The notes under the pieces: generated by a model
What the model was told of the DNA's origin: nothing
Seen by the model: the letters and a program-made list of their open reading frames with translations, nothing else
Databases searched by the model: none
Translations under genes and position numbers: made by a program
NCBI GenBank assembly: GCA_934725785.1
Contig: CAKVCS010000008.1
Location: forward strand, 1 to 16,331
Source: an uncultured Bacteroidales bacterium
Lineage (GTDB): Bacteria > Bacteroidota > Bacteroidia > Bacteroidales > Marinilabiliaceae
Direction: 5' to 3'
Length of the DNA stretch: 16,331 bases
Shown: positions 6,350-13,650 of the stretch, piece by piece
Layout of the letters: every line of letters starts with the position of its first letter
Position numbering within the stretch: position 1 is the first letter of the stretch

Positions 6350-7492
6350 ATGAACTTCCCTCTTGACAGGTTCGCCCAGACGCAAACCCCTTTCTATTTC
6401 TATGACATCGCTCTGCTGCGCCAGACCCTCGGCGAGGTCAAGCGCCTGGCTGACCAGCATGGCTACGCGGTGCATTTCGCGGTCAAGGCCAACGCCAATC
6501 CGAGAATCCTTGACGAGGTCCGCGCTTTTGGCCTCGGCATCGACTGCGTTAGCGGAAATGAGGTACGCGCGGCCCTTGAGCACGGTTTCGACCCTAAGAA
6601 AATAGTGTATGCCGGTGTGGGAAAGGCCGATTGGGAGATCAACCTGGCTCTTGATGCCGACATCGAGTGCTTCAATGTCGAGAGCATTCCCGAGATGGAG
6701 GTTATCAACGAGCTGGCCATGGCAAAGGGCAAGGTTGCGGACATCGCCCTGCGCATCAATCCCAACGTGGACGCTCACACCCACCAGTATATAACCACGG
6801 GGCTCGAGGAGAACAAGTTCGGCATAGGGCTGTGGGAGGTTGAGACCGCGGCCGCCAAGGCGCGCGAGCTGAGCAACGTCAATCTTGTGGGTGTCCATTT
6901 CCACATAGGCTCGCAGATAACGGATATGGGCGCGTTTCAGGCGCTGTGTACCCGAATCAACGAGCTGCTGCGATGGTTCGAGGAGCAGAAGTACGTGATC
7001 TCTATTGTCAACGTGGGCGGCGGCCTCGGCATAGACTATGAGCACCCCGACGAGGTGCCAATGCCGGACTTCGAGGATTATTTTGGGACTTTCGCGCGGC
7101 ATCTTGAGCTTCGCGGCGGTCAGACGGTTCATTTCGAGCTCGGGCGGTGTCTCGTGGCTCAGTGCGGGTCGCTCATAACCAGGGTCCTCTACGTAAAGAA
7201 GGGTCAGAAGAAGCAGTTCGCTATTGTCGACGCGGGAATGAACGACCTCATTCGCCCCGCCCTTTACCATGCCTACCACAAGATTGAGAACATAACCAGT
7301 TCGGAGCCAGCCGAGAAATATGACGTTGTGGGCCCCGTCTGCGAGTCGTCTGACTGTTTTGGCAAGGAGGTGCGGCTATCTGGCGCGCGCCGCGGCGATT
7401 TCCTGGCCATCCGCTCGGCCGGAGCCTATGGCGAGGTTATGAGCTCGCGCTACAATCTGCGACCGTTCGCCGAGTGCCGTTTCTCCGAGTAG
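6350..7492 (+). CDS. lysA: Diaminopimelate decarboxylase
   Basis: LysA decarboxylates meso-diaminopimelate to L-lysine, the last step of lysine synthesis, using PLP. The 380-aa protein has the fold-type III alanine-racemase-like barrel. The PLP-binding Lys46 lies in VHFAVKANANP, GVHFHIGSQI is present, and a glycine-rich phosphate loop reads NVGGGLGIDY. FELGRCLVAQCG stands in for the more usual EPGR motif. The active-site cysteine is in VGPVCESSDCFGK, and SAGAYGEVMSSRYN follows. The ATG at 6350 was chosen because MNFPLDRFAQTQTPFYFYD is the usual Bacteroidales N-terminus. An in-frame extension back to 6014 overlaps the 3' end of lysC and the terminator and makes low-complexity arginine-rich sequence. 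It shares pathway and direction with lysC, but no consensus promoter was seen in the 75 nt between the terminator and the start. Confidence 0.96.
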   Translation: MNFPLDRFAQTQTPFYFYDIALLRQTLGEVKRLADQHGYAVHFAVKANANPRILDEVRAFGLGIDCVSGNEVRAALEHGFDPKKIVYAGVGKADWEINLALDADIECFNVESIPEMEVINELAMAKGKVADIALRINPNVDAHTHQYITTGLEENKFGIGLWEVETAAAKARELSNVNLVGVHFHIGSQITDMGAFQALCTRINELLRWFEEQKYVISIVNVGGGLGIDYEHPDEVPMPDFEDYFGTFARHLELRGGQTVHFELGRCLVAQCGSLITRVLYVKKGQKKQFAIVDAGMNDLIRPALYHAYHKIENITSSEPAEKYDVVGPVCESSDCFGKEVRLSGARRGDFLAIRSAGAYGEVMSSRYNLRPFAECRFSE

Positions 7493-7528
7493 GCGTTCCC
7501 TGGCGGGCTGAGCTTCCGCCTGCGATGG

Positions 7529-7577
7529 AAAAAGATGTCCGCCCGTGCCATTCCTATGTGGTGATGGCGCGGGCGGA
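7529..7577 (-). terminator. Hairpin terminator between convergent lysA and the 7601-8221 ompA-like gene
   Basis: A 14-bp stem (7538-7551 with 7564-7577, one G-T wobble) has a 12-nt loop. On the - strand it is followed by five T residues (A run 7529-7533 on +). It suits the - strand gene best. On the + strand the stem is present but the T run is missing, so termination of lysA here is less certain. Confidence 0.75.
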
Positions 7578-7600
7578 TGCTCTTATGCCGCGCGTCTGCC

Positions 7601-8221
7601 TTACAGGCGGTCGAGCATGGTGGGGCTCACGCACACCGACACCTCTACACGCCTGTTCTTCTCGCGTCCTGATATCTTGTGATTGTCGGCGATGGGGTAG
7701 TCATATGAGAATCCGCGGATGTGCACCCTGGCGCTGTCCACACCCATGCGGATAAGCAGGTTGCCTATGGCCGTGGCCCTGCGGAACGATATGGTCATGT
7801 TCTCGTCATATGGCCCGACGTTGTCCGTGTGCCCGTCCACGAAAAGGTCCGCATATTCCCATGCGTCGTTCAGCTGAGTCTCCAGCGCGGCGAGTGCCGC
7901 CTGAGACGTGTTGTTGTAGCCCGTCACGTTGGGCTCGGCGGGCATTCCGTTTCCGCTCAGCGTCACTTTTATAGCCAGCAGGCCGTTGGTGTCGCGCTCT
8001 GTCGTGACGCTGGCGTCTTTTATGGCTTTCAGGCTGTCCGCCTTTGCCCGGACCATCCTGTCGATGAGCCTTATGGTGCGGCCATCGAGCGCCATGTCGC
8101 GTTTTTCGCCCACGGTCGGGGTCTCGCCATATTTCACCCAGTCAGTGCGCTGGGCGGCCACAGGGGATGCCGCGACAATGAGCGTCACTGCGGCAATGGC
8201 GGATATGCGGAGGTGCTTCAT
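7601..8221 (-). CDS. OmpA-family peptidoglycan-binding protein, secreted (soluble)
   Basis: This 206-aa protein has a classical signal peptide (hydrophobic stretch ending ASPVAAQ, no lipobox cysteine) and a C-terminal OmpA-like domain from about residue 90 to 200. The domain includes VDGHTDNVGPYDENMTISFR, RVHIRGFSYDYPIADN and GREKNRRVEV. The Asp in HTDN and the Arg in NRRVEV are the residues that normally grip diaminopimelate of peptidoglycan. There is no N-terminal beta-barrel, so it is probably a periplasmic wall-binding protein and not a porin. It shares a segment (TNGLLAIKVTL) and the whole C-terminal domain pattern with the next OmpA-like protein upstream (8371-9078), which suggests tandem duplication. 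The central part is shorter and lacks the strand that precedes the domain in that paralogue. Its specific partner is unknown. Confidence 0.88.
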   Translation of the reverse strand: MKHLRISAIAAVTLIVAASPVAAQRTDWVKYGETPTVGEKRDMALDGRTIRLIDRMVRAKADSLKAIKDASVTTERDTNGLLAIKVTLSGNGMPAEPNVTGYNNTSQAALAALETQLNDAWEYADLFVDGHTDNVGPYDENMTISFRRATAIGNLLIRMGVDSARVHIRGFSYDYPIADNHKISGREKNRRVEVSVCVSPTMLDRL

Positions 8222-8262
8222 CGGTTTCTTTCGTTATGTATGTCCTCTTGTTGCCTGATATG

Positions 8263-8294
8263 CTAAGTTAGCGCGGCGGGACGCAATTGGCAAG
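8263..8294 (-). promoter_or_regulatory. Candidate Bacteroidota promoter for the 7601-8221 gene
   Basis: On the - strand TAACTTAG (8263-8270) matches TAnnTTTG with one mismatch. CTTG (8291-8294) lies 20 bp upstream as an imperfect -33 box. It is about 45 nt upstream of the ATG, downstream of the terminator of the preceding gene. Confidence 0.45.
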
Positions 8295-8307
8295 CAGCTC
8301 GTGGGGC

Positions 8308-8341
8308 AAAAAAATCCCCGCCTGAGCATTGTCAGGCGGGG
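8308..8341 (-). terminator. Intrinsic terminator after the 8371-9078 lipoprotein gene
   Basis: A perfect 10-bp GC-rich stem (8316-8325 with 8332-8341) has a 6-nt loop. On the - strand it is followed by A and seven T residues (A run 8308-8314 on +). It ends about 30 bp after the stop codon. Confidence 0.92.
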
Positions 8342-8370
8342 ACATCTTTGTCGCTTAGGGAGAGTCTCGC

Positions 8371-9078
8371 TTACTTGGCCTGTGCCTCGGCAGCGTTAAT
8401 CATCTCCTGGCTTGCGGTGATGTAGACCTCTACTCGGCGGTTCTGCTTACGCCCCTCGGCCGTGCCGTTGTCGGCGACCGGATATTCGGACGCGAGTCCG
8501 CGGGTCGTGATGTTGGCTTTGGCTATGCCGTTGGCAACGAGGTAGTCGGTAACAGCTTGCGCGCGGGCGAGTGAGATCTTCTCGTTGACTGCCGTGGAGC
8601 CGGTGCTGTCGGTGTGGCCCTCGACGGTGATGTCTGCGGCCGACACGTCCTCACCCGAGGAGAGGGTCTTGGCGAACTTGGCGAGAGCCGTCTTGGCGGA
8701 TGCTGAGAGGTCGCTCTTGCCAGTTGCGAACTTGATGCCCTCCTCGCCGAAGGTCACCTGGATAGCCTTGAGTCCGTTCTGGTCGGTGACCTCCTGGACT
8801 TTAGCCTCCTCGAGGGCGGCGAGCTCCTTCTTCTTCTTGTCCATCTTCTTGCCGATGATGATGCCGGCCGTGGTGCCGACGGCTGCGCCTGCGGCAGCTC
8901 CGATGAGGGCGCCCTTCTTGCGGTTGTTCTTCGCAACGAGAGCGCCGACGCCTGCGCCGACGGCTGCGCCTGCGCCGCCACCGATGAGGCCTCCCTTGGT
9001 CGCGCTGCTCGCGTTGCACCCTGTCAAGACGATGGCTACGCAAAGGCCGGCCATCACGAAGAGATTCTTCAGTTTCAT
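8371..9078 (-). CDS. OmpA-family lipoprotein with glycine-zipper segment
   Basis: This 235-aa lipoprotein has signal peptide MKLKNLFVMAGLCVAIV and lipobox LTGC (Cys21). Residues about 29-75 form a glycine-zipper region: GGLIGGGAGAAVGAGVGALV, then a KNNRKKGA turn and a second G/A-rich helix. A lysine-rich stretch (KKMDKKKKEL) follows. An OmpA/peptidoglycan-binding domain (about 95-225) carries GIKFATGKSDLSASAK, VEGHTDSTGS, TRGLASEYPVADN and GRKQNRRVEV. The Asp of HTDS and Arg of NRRVEV are the expected diaminopimelate contacts. The architecture resembles the slime-type or Pal-like lipoproteins that tie an outer layer to the cell wall. The two glycine-rich helices may insert in or pack against the membrane. 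A strong terminator follows. No clear promoter was found in the 178 nt between its ATG and the preceding gene's hairpin. Confidence 0.92.
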   Translation of the reverse strand: MKLKNLFVMAGLCVAIVLTGCNASSATKGGLIGGGAGAAVGAGVGALVAKNNRKKGALIGAAAGAAVGTTAGIIIGKKMDKKKKELAALEEAKVQEVTDQNGLKAIQVTFGEEGIKFATGKSDLSASAKTALAKFAKTLSSGEDVSAADITVEGHTDSTGSTAVNEKISLARAQAVTDYLVANGIAKANITTRGLASEYPVADNGTAEGRKQNRRVEVYITASQEMINAAEAQAK

Positions 9079-9255
9079 TGTGTTGTATGGATTTAGTAGT
9101 TAATTTTCTCTCTGAAATCTCTTAAGACACGTGCCGATATACGTAAGGCATCCCGATTTGTTCCTTAAATTTTGCAAACTGACGCATCACGCCCGGGTCG
9201 TCGCCGCGGTTTCTCTCCGCGGCGTGAATGTTCGGCATGCGGCGGCAAAGCAAAC

Positions 9256-9288
9256 AGGCATCAAGCCCCGCCGTGGGGCTTGATGCCT
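9256..9288 (-). terminator. Strong hairpin terminator after the 9317-9967 gene
   Basis: A perfect 14-bp stem (9256-9269 with 9275-9288) has a 5-nt loop. On the - strand it is followed by the T-rich TGTTTGCTTTG. The rest of the 238-bp gap between the flanking - strand genes (9079-9316) holds no recognisable gene. Confidence 0.75.
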
Positions 9289-9316
9289 ATCACATATGGT
9301 TTGCGCAGCCGGGGCA

Positions 9317-9967
9317 CTATGCCATCGGGGCGAATCTGGCGTCACGGTCGGCCAGCGAGTCCTGCCACACGGCATATATGTCGTGAACGCCACGGCGCGC
9401 GTTGCCCTCGGTCATCACGAGGCGGCTGCGCCTTGCTATCACAATGCTTACGGGCTGCTCGGTCTCGGCTGTTGATATTGAGAAGTCTATGCCCTTGTCT
9501 TCTATGTCTTTAAGGTCGACATCGCGTGACGCCTCGTCCACTATCACTGCGCACCTGTGCCTGTGGGCCACTTGGCAGAGGCTCTTTATGGCCGAGTCTC
9601 CGTAGCAGGCCGAGCAGAGTATGTGCGAAATGGAGGCGTCCTCCTTCAGCAGCGCGTCAACAGCCCCTGACGCGTCATGATCTTTAACGACTATCGAGGT
9701 CATTGATATGTGGAGATTATCGCATATCGCCGACCAAGCCTCCACCTCAGCGGCCTCGCCTATGACGAGAAGCCCGCCGCACATCGGTACGGCCGATGAG
9801 ATCATTGAGCGGGTGAGCTCCTCGTGGTCCAATCTGAGGCAAAGCCCCTCATAGCCCGTGAGGTAGAAGCGATCCATGAAGTTCCTGCCGTTTGACAGGC
9901 CGCTTAACGCGCTCGCGGTGACGCTGCCGGCTTCACTTCCGAGCTGTTCGAATGTCTTCGCTTTCAT
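9317..9967 (-). CDS. Short protein resembling the PLP domain of class V aminotransferases, catalytic lysine apparently lost
   Basis: From the ATG at 9967 this is a 216-aa cytosolic protein. Residues about 64-185 follow the layout of the large domain of alanine-glyoxylate/serine-pyruvate type aminotransferases. A strand GGLLVIGE is followed by a helix with a tryptophan (VEAWSAIC). Later comes ISHILC, where the family has the HxETSTG loop, then the helix IKSLCQVAHRHRCAVIVDEAS. Asp144 there sits at the position of the PLP-pyridine-binding Asp, and KGIDFSISTAETEQ falls where the family has D-S-K. The Schiff-base lysine expected near residues 168-171 is absent (ETEQ). The polypeptide ends about 20 residues after GVHDIYAVWQD, so the C-terminal small domain is missing. 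It has no frameshift and looks intact, with a strong terminator, so it may be a conserved repurposed protein. An upstream GTG (10039) in frame is possible but less likely. The homology is my reading of the pattern and is not confirmed by a search. Confidence 0.55.
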   Translation of the reverse strand: MKAKTFEQLGSEAGSVTASALSGLSNGRNFMDRFYLTGYEGLCLRLDHEELTRSMISSAVPMCGGLLVIGEAAEVEAWSAICDNLHISMTSIVVKDHDASGAVDALLKEDASISHILCSACYGDSAIKSLCQVAHRHRCAVIVDEASRDVDLKDIEDKGIDFSISTAETEQPVSIVIARRSRLVMTEGNARRGVHDIYAVWQDSLADRDARFAPMA

Positions 9968-10095
9968 GGCTGATAGGATTAGGGTGACTTGTGTGTCTGT
10001 ATTTATATCTAGGTTCGTGACGGTCTTTCCGCCCCTCACGCATATAAGACAATCAGAGGCCTCGGAACACGTATGCCTTGCGCAAAAAAATTATT

Positions 10096-10138
10096 TAATT
10101 TTGCCGCCGTCGGCCATCTTATGGCCGGCCGACTTTTT
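10096..10138 (+). promoter_or_regulatory. hisH promoter box and 5' hairpin with U-run
   Basis: TAATTTTG (10096-10103) is a perfect -7 TAnnTTTG box without an evident -33 partner. The predicted start, near 10110, is at the foot of a hairpin. GTCGGCC (10109-10115) can pair with GGCCGAC (10127-10133), followed by TTTTT. Alternatively GGCCAT (10112-10117) pairs with ATGGCC (10121-10126). The two folds exclude each other. The hisH ATG lies 12 nt past the T run. Confidence 0.5.
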
Positions 10139-10149
10139 ACCTGAGCAAA

Positions 10150-10749
10150 ATGGAAGTAGCTGTAGTGAAGTATAACGCCGGGAATATACGCTCGGTTATG
10201 AACGCCCTTGAGAGGCTTGGCGTGCAAGCCCGCCTCACGGACGATGCCGACCTCATCCGCAGGGCCGATAAAGTGATTTTCCCAGGGCAGGGCGAGGCCT
10301 CGACCACCATGGCTCATTTGCGCCAGACAGGGCTGGACAATGTCATTTTGTCGCTCCGCCAGCCGGTGCTTGGCATATGTGTCGGCATGCAGCTGCTCTG
10401 CAGCCACTCAGAGGAGGGTGGGGTGGATTGCCTCGGCGTGTTTGACGTGCCTGTGCTACGCTTTCCGATTCCTGACCCCAACCCCGACAACCTGAAGGTG
10501 CCGCAACTCGGGTGGAATGAGATATACAACGTCAAGGAGCCGCTCTTTACGCCGGCGCAAGAGAAGGCCTACGTCTATTGCATCCACAGTTACTATGTGC
10601 CCGTGTGCCAATACACCGTGGCCACAAGCCGCCATACGGTCGAATATAGCAATGCGATACGTAAGGATAACTTCTTCGCAACACAGTTTCATCCAGAGAA
10701 GAGCGGCTCGGTCGGCGAGGAGGTTATGCGCAACTTCCTGTCAGTCTGA
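10150..10749 (+). CDS. hisH: Imidazole glycerol phosphate synthase, glutamine amidotransferase subunit
   Basis: HisH hydrolyses glutamine and passes ammonia to HisF, which forms imidazole glycerol phosphate and AICAR in histidine synthesis. The 199-aa protein is a class I glutamine amidotransferase. It begins VAVVKYNAGNIRSVMNALERLG, has FPGQGEAS, and carries nucleophile Cys77 in LGICVGMQLL. PQLGWNEIY and the YVYCIHSYYVP stretch follow, and the His181/Glu183 pair of the catalytic triad lies in TQFHPEKSG. All key residues are present. It is transcribed alone: a promoter-like box lies upstream, the next gene (hppA) is convergent, and a terminator lies between them. HisF and the other his genes, which often adjoin hisH, are not in the window. 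Confidence 0.96.
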   Translation: MEVAVVKYNAGNIRSVMNALERLGVQARLTDDADLIRRADKVIFPGQGEASTTMAHLRQTGLDNVILSLRQPVLGICVGMQLLCSHSEEGGVDCLGVFDVPVLRFPIPDPNPDNLKVPQLGWNEIYNVKEPLFTPAQEKAYVYCIHSYYVPVCQYTVATSRHTVEYSNAIRKDNFFATQFHPEKSGSVGEEVMRNFLSV

Positions 10750-10794
10750 CCCTCCACACGCGCGCAAGACTGGTCTCCAGACTGACGAGACGGC

Positions 10795-10831
10795 AAAATC
10801 CCCCGCCAAGAGTCATCTTGGCGGGGGATTT
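10795..10831. terminator. Bidirectional terminator between hisH and hppA
   Basis: A perfect 14-bp stem, AATCCCCCGCCAAG (10797-10810) with its complement (10817-10830), has a 6-nt loop. Reading + it ends ATTTC; reading - it ends ATTTTG. It sits midway between the convergent stop codons. A separate 9-bp inverted repeat (10740-10748 with 10778-10786) spans the hisH stop. Confidence 0.85.
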
Positions 10832-10856
10832 CATGTCCTTTGGGGGGCTGGGTGGC

Positions 10857-13142
10857 TTACCCGAGCAGTGAGCACGCGACGGTGAGCCCGGCCATGACGA
10901 CCGAGACCATGCTCATGAGCTTTATGAGGATGTTCAGTGAGGGGCCTGACGTGTCCTTGAACGGGTCGCCAACGGTGTCTCCCACCACGGCCGCCTTGTG
11001 GCATTCGGAACCCTTACCGCCGTAGTTGCCTTTCTCAATGTATTTCTTGGCGTTGTCCCATGCGCCGCCCGCATTGTTGAGCATCACGGCGAGGGTGAAT
11101 CCGGCCGTAAGCCCGCCGCCGAGGAGGCCGATGACGCCCGGCACGCCGAAGATGATGCCAACGCCGACGGGCACCACGATGGCGATGATTGACGGCAGGA
11201 TCATCTCGTGCTGCGCGCCCTTGGTGGAGATCTCTACGCACCTCGCGTAGTCGGGCGTGCCCGTGCCATCCATGATGCCCGAGATCTCGCGGAACTGCCT
11301 GCGCACCTCGTCCACCATCTTCGAGGCGGCCCTGCCGACGGCCTTCATGCTCATGGCGCAGAACAGGAACGCCATCATGGCGCCGATGAAGAGGCCGCCG
11401 AGCAGCATGGGGTTGAAGAGGGAGAGGTCGAACGCCATGACGAAGTCCTTTATGGTGGCGTCGCCGAGGGCTATGGCCCCGTCGGGCACTTGCGCGGCCT
11501 TCGCTGTGTGGAATACGGTGTCGCCTATCTGCTTTATTCCGTCATTGTCATTGGCAATGCGCACCATCCACATTTTAATCTCCTCTATGTACGCGGCGAG
11601 CAGAGCCATGGCGGTGAGCGCCGCGGACCCTATGGCGAAACCCTTGCCCGTGGCGGCTGTCGTGTTGCCGAGGCCGTCAAGGGCGTCGGTCCGCTCCCTG
11701 ACCTCTGCCGGCAGGCCGCTCATCTCGGCGTTGCCCCCGGCGTTGTCCGCAATGGGGCCGAACGCGTCGGTGGCCAGCGTCACGCCAAGCGTCGAGAGCA
11801 TGCCCACGGCGGCGAAGCCTATGCCATACACGCCCATGGCGTAATTGCCGAACCCGCCGGCGAAGCCGAAGGCCGCTATGATTGCCGCGGCGACGACCGC
11901 CACGGGAAGCCACGTGGACTGCATGCCGATGGCTATGCCCTCAATGATGGTGGTGGCCGCGCCCTGCTGGGTCTGGGCGGCTATGCCCTTCGTGGGCTTA
12001 TACTCGTCGGACGTGTAAAACTCCGTGCCCTGGCCTATTATGACGCCTGCCGCGAGGCCCGCTATCACCGAGCCGAAGATGCCCCACGAGAGCATCCCAA
12101 GGGCCGCCATGAGGGCGACGGCCGCGAGAATGAGCGCGGACGCCCCGCCAGTGCCGAGAAGGAGGGCGTGGAGAAGGTTTTTCTGGCTCGCGCCCTCCCT
12201 CGTGCGCACGGCATACACGCCTATGATGGAGAGTATCGTGCCTATGGCCGCCACGACCATTGGCGCCACTATCAGGTTCCACTGCTCAGCGTCCGATATG
12301 GCGGGTATCGCGGCCCCAAGCGCGGCCGTCGACAGTATGGAGCCGCAGTAGCTCTCATAGAGGTCGGCTCCCATGCCGGCCACGTCGCCGACGTTGTCGC
12401 CGACGTTGTCCGCTATGGTGGCCGGGTTGCGAGGGTCGTCCTCGGGTATGCCCGCCTCCACCTTGCCCACAAGGTCAGCCCCGACGTCGGCGGCCTTGGT
12501 GTATATGCCCCCACCTACGCGGGCGAAGAGGGCTTGAGTGGAGGCTCCCATGCCGAATGTCAGCATCGTGGCGGTTATCTCCACCATCTTGGTGTGGGCG
12601 TCGGTGCCGGGGTGTACGAACGTCAGGCCGCAGAACTCGAGCCCGTCGCGCATGTTGTCCGGTGTGAACACGAGGTCGTTGAGGATGTAGAACCACGCCG
12701 CGATGTCGAGCAGGCCGAAGCCTACGACCACAAGGCCCATGACCGCGCCCGAGCGGAACGCTACGCGCAGCCCCTTGTTGAGGCTCTCGCGGGCCCCGTT
12801 GGCCGTGCGGGCCGAGGCGTTGGTGGCCGTCTTCATGCCCAGGTAACCGCACAGGCCGCTAAAGAAACCGCCCGTGAGGAACGCGACCGGCACGAATGGG
12901 TTCTGGACGCCCATGTAGGCCAGGATCGCAAGGAGTATAGCCAATATGATGAACACTTTAAGCACGACGCCGTATTGCCTGCGGAGGTAGGCCATGGCAC
13001 CCTCGCGAACGTAGCCCGCTATCTCGGCCATGCGGGGTGTCCCCTCGCTGTTTTTCATCATGCCGCGGTAGAAGAGCCATGCGAAAAGGAGCGCTATGGC
13101 CGAGCTCACGGGGATGATCCAGAATATGCTCAAACCTGTCAT
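10857..13142 (-). CDS. hppA: Membrane-bound ion-pumping pyrophosphatase, K+-dependent type
   Basis: This 761-aa polytopic membrane protein couples pyrophosphate hydrolysis to cation export. It shows the M-PPase signatures. The first is DVGADLVGKVEAGIPEDDPR, followed by NVGDNVGDVAGMGADLYESY. The middle segment contains GNTTAATGKG, and the C-terminal segment contains GGAWDNAKKYIEKG and GDTVGDPFKDTSGP. The alanine in GNTTAA, where K+-independent enzymes have lysine, indicates K+ dependence. Thr90, Phe94 and Asp146 coincide with residues I recall as part of the signature of Na+,H+-cotransporting PPases from Bacteroides vulgatus, with a Met in TFGMGAST as the probable fourth. The extra length may come from a loop near residues 160-185. 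The ATG at 13142 starts a hydrophobic first helix. The gene ends at the bidirectional terminator. No consensus promoter was found upstream. It may energise the membrane while recycling biosynthetic pyrophosphate. Confidence 0.96.
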   Translation of the reverse strand: MTGLSIFWIIPVSSAIALLFAWLFYRGMMKNSEGTPRMAEIAGYVREGAMAYLRRQYGVVLKVFIILAILLAILAYMGVQNPFVPVAFLTGGFFSGLCGYLGMKTATNASARTANGARESLNKGLRVAFRSGAVMGLVVVGFGLLDIAAWFYILNDLVFTPDNMRDGLEFCGLTFVHPGTDAHTKMVEITATMLTFGMGASTQALFARVGGGIYTKAADVGADLVGKVEAGIPEDDPRNPATIADNVGDNVGDVAGMGADLYESYCGSILSTAALGAAIPAISDAEQWNLIVAPMVVAAIGTILSIIGVYAVRTREGASQKNLLHALLLGTGGASALILAAVALMAALGMLSWGIFGSVIAGLAAGVIIGQGTEFYTSDEYKPTKGIAAQTQQGAATTIIEGIAIGMQSTWLPVAVVAAAIIAAFGFAGGFGNYAMGVYGIGFAAVGMLSTLGVTLATDAFGPIADNAGGNAEMSGLPAEVRERTDALDGLGNTTAATGKGFAIGSAALTAMALLAAYIEEIKMWMVRIANDNDGIKQIGDTVFHTAKAAQVPDGAIALGDATIKDFVMAFDLSLFNPMLLGGLFIGAMMAFLFCAMSMKAVGRAASKMVDEVRRQFREISGIMDGTGTPDYARCVEISTKGAQHEMILPSIIAIVVPVGVGIIFGVPGVIGLLGGGLTAGFTLAVMLNNAGGAWDNAKKYIEKGNYGGKGSECHKAAVVGDTVGDPFKDTSGPSLNILIKLMSMVSVVMAGLTVACSLLG

Positions 13143-13367
13143 AGTTTTTATTTTGGGTTTATATTAAGATGGTCCGCCCAACGGCTCGCCACCTCTGAAT
13201 TTCTGTTTAGTAGTCTTAAGCGCCTTTTTTAGAGGTTTTCTGTTTCGCCTGGTTTAGTGTGCTGTACCTCCTGATGTTAAAGTTTTTTGCGGCTTTGCAA
13301 AAACGCCGCCTTTTGTAAAGATATGCAAATGAACGTTATTAAGCAAGAGTCTTTAGCCGCAAATAGA
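13143..13367. other. AT-rich intergenic region between divergent hppA and the B12 leader
   Basis: No gene is recognisable. It contains a hairpin GCGGC/GCCGC (13289-13293 with 13305-13309) that competes with a TTTTTGC/GCAAAAA fold of the same bases. Promoters for hppA (-) and for the riboswitch transcript (+) should lie here. No perfect TAnnTTTG was found on the - strand. Confidence 0.5.
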
Positions 13368-13375
13368 TAATTTAG
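13368..13375 (+). promoter_or_regulatory. Candidate -7 box for the cobalamin riboswitch transcript
   Basis: TAATTTAG matches TAnnTTTG with one mismatch and would start RNA near 13382, just where the aptamer begins. No -33 TTTG box is seen, so the call rests on position. Confidence 0.4.
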
Positions 13376-13384
13376 TGCCGCTAT

Positions 13385-13650
13385 TGGTGCATCGCTCAAG
13401 CCTCCGACGGGCTTAAGTAAAGCCTGAGCGGGGCGATGGGGCCTTGCTTAAAAGGGAACCGGGTGTGAATCTCGGGCTGTCCCGCAGCTGTGTGCCGATT
13501 GGTCGCCATATGTATGCGCCTCAAGGCGTTGGCGACCGCGATCCGGGCATTATGCCATTGCCGCCTTCCGCAGTCGCTGTGCGCGTCGCTGGGTGGTGAG
13601 AAGGCGCTCCGGAGCCGTATGTCGGCGAGCCAGAAGACCTGCCAGTGCAT
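13385..13650 (+). promoter_or_regulatory. Cobalamin (B12) riboswitch aptamer
   Basis: The conserved core of the B12 aptamer is readable. AAAAGGGAA (13450-13458) is followed by a GGTG-AA segment, then TGTCCCGCAGCTGTG (about 13478-13492). The 3' B12 box AGCCAGAAGACCTGCC lies at 13628-13643. An outer paired element CATCGC/GCGATG (13390-13395 with 13433-13438) closes the 5' part. A long accessory hairpin is formed by GGTCGCCA/TGGCGACC (13501-13508 with 13530-13537), with an inner GCGCC/GGCGT stem. The element lies upstream of a DUF4465 lipoprotein and a BtuB-like receptor, as expected for repression of B12 uptake by adenosyl- or other cobalamins. Exact boundaries are approximate. Confidence 0.93.

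Noticed and set aside
6215..7279. Long - strand open frame (354 codons) opposite lysA
   Set aside because: Shadow of lysA and covers the intrinsic terminator; no recognisable motifs.
9172..9605. Short + strand frames opposite the aminotransferase-like gene
   Set aside because: They cover the terminator hairpin and the opposite strand of a better-supported gene; no motif or start context.
11208..13232. Long + strand open frame (674 codons) opposite hppA
   Set aside because: Histidine-, glycine- and arginine-rich low-complexity product typical of an antisense shadow of a membrane protein gene.
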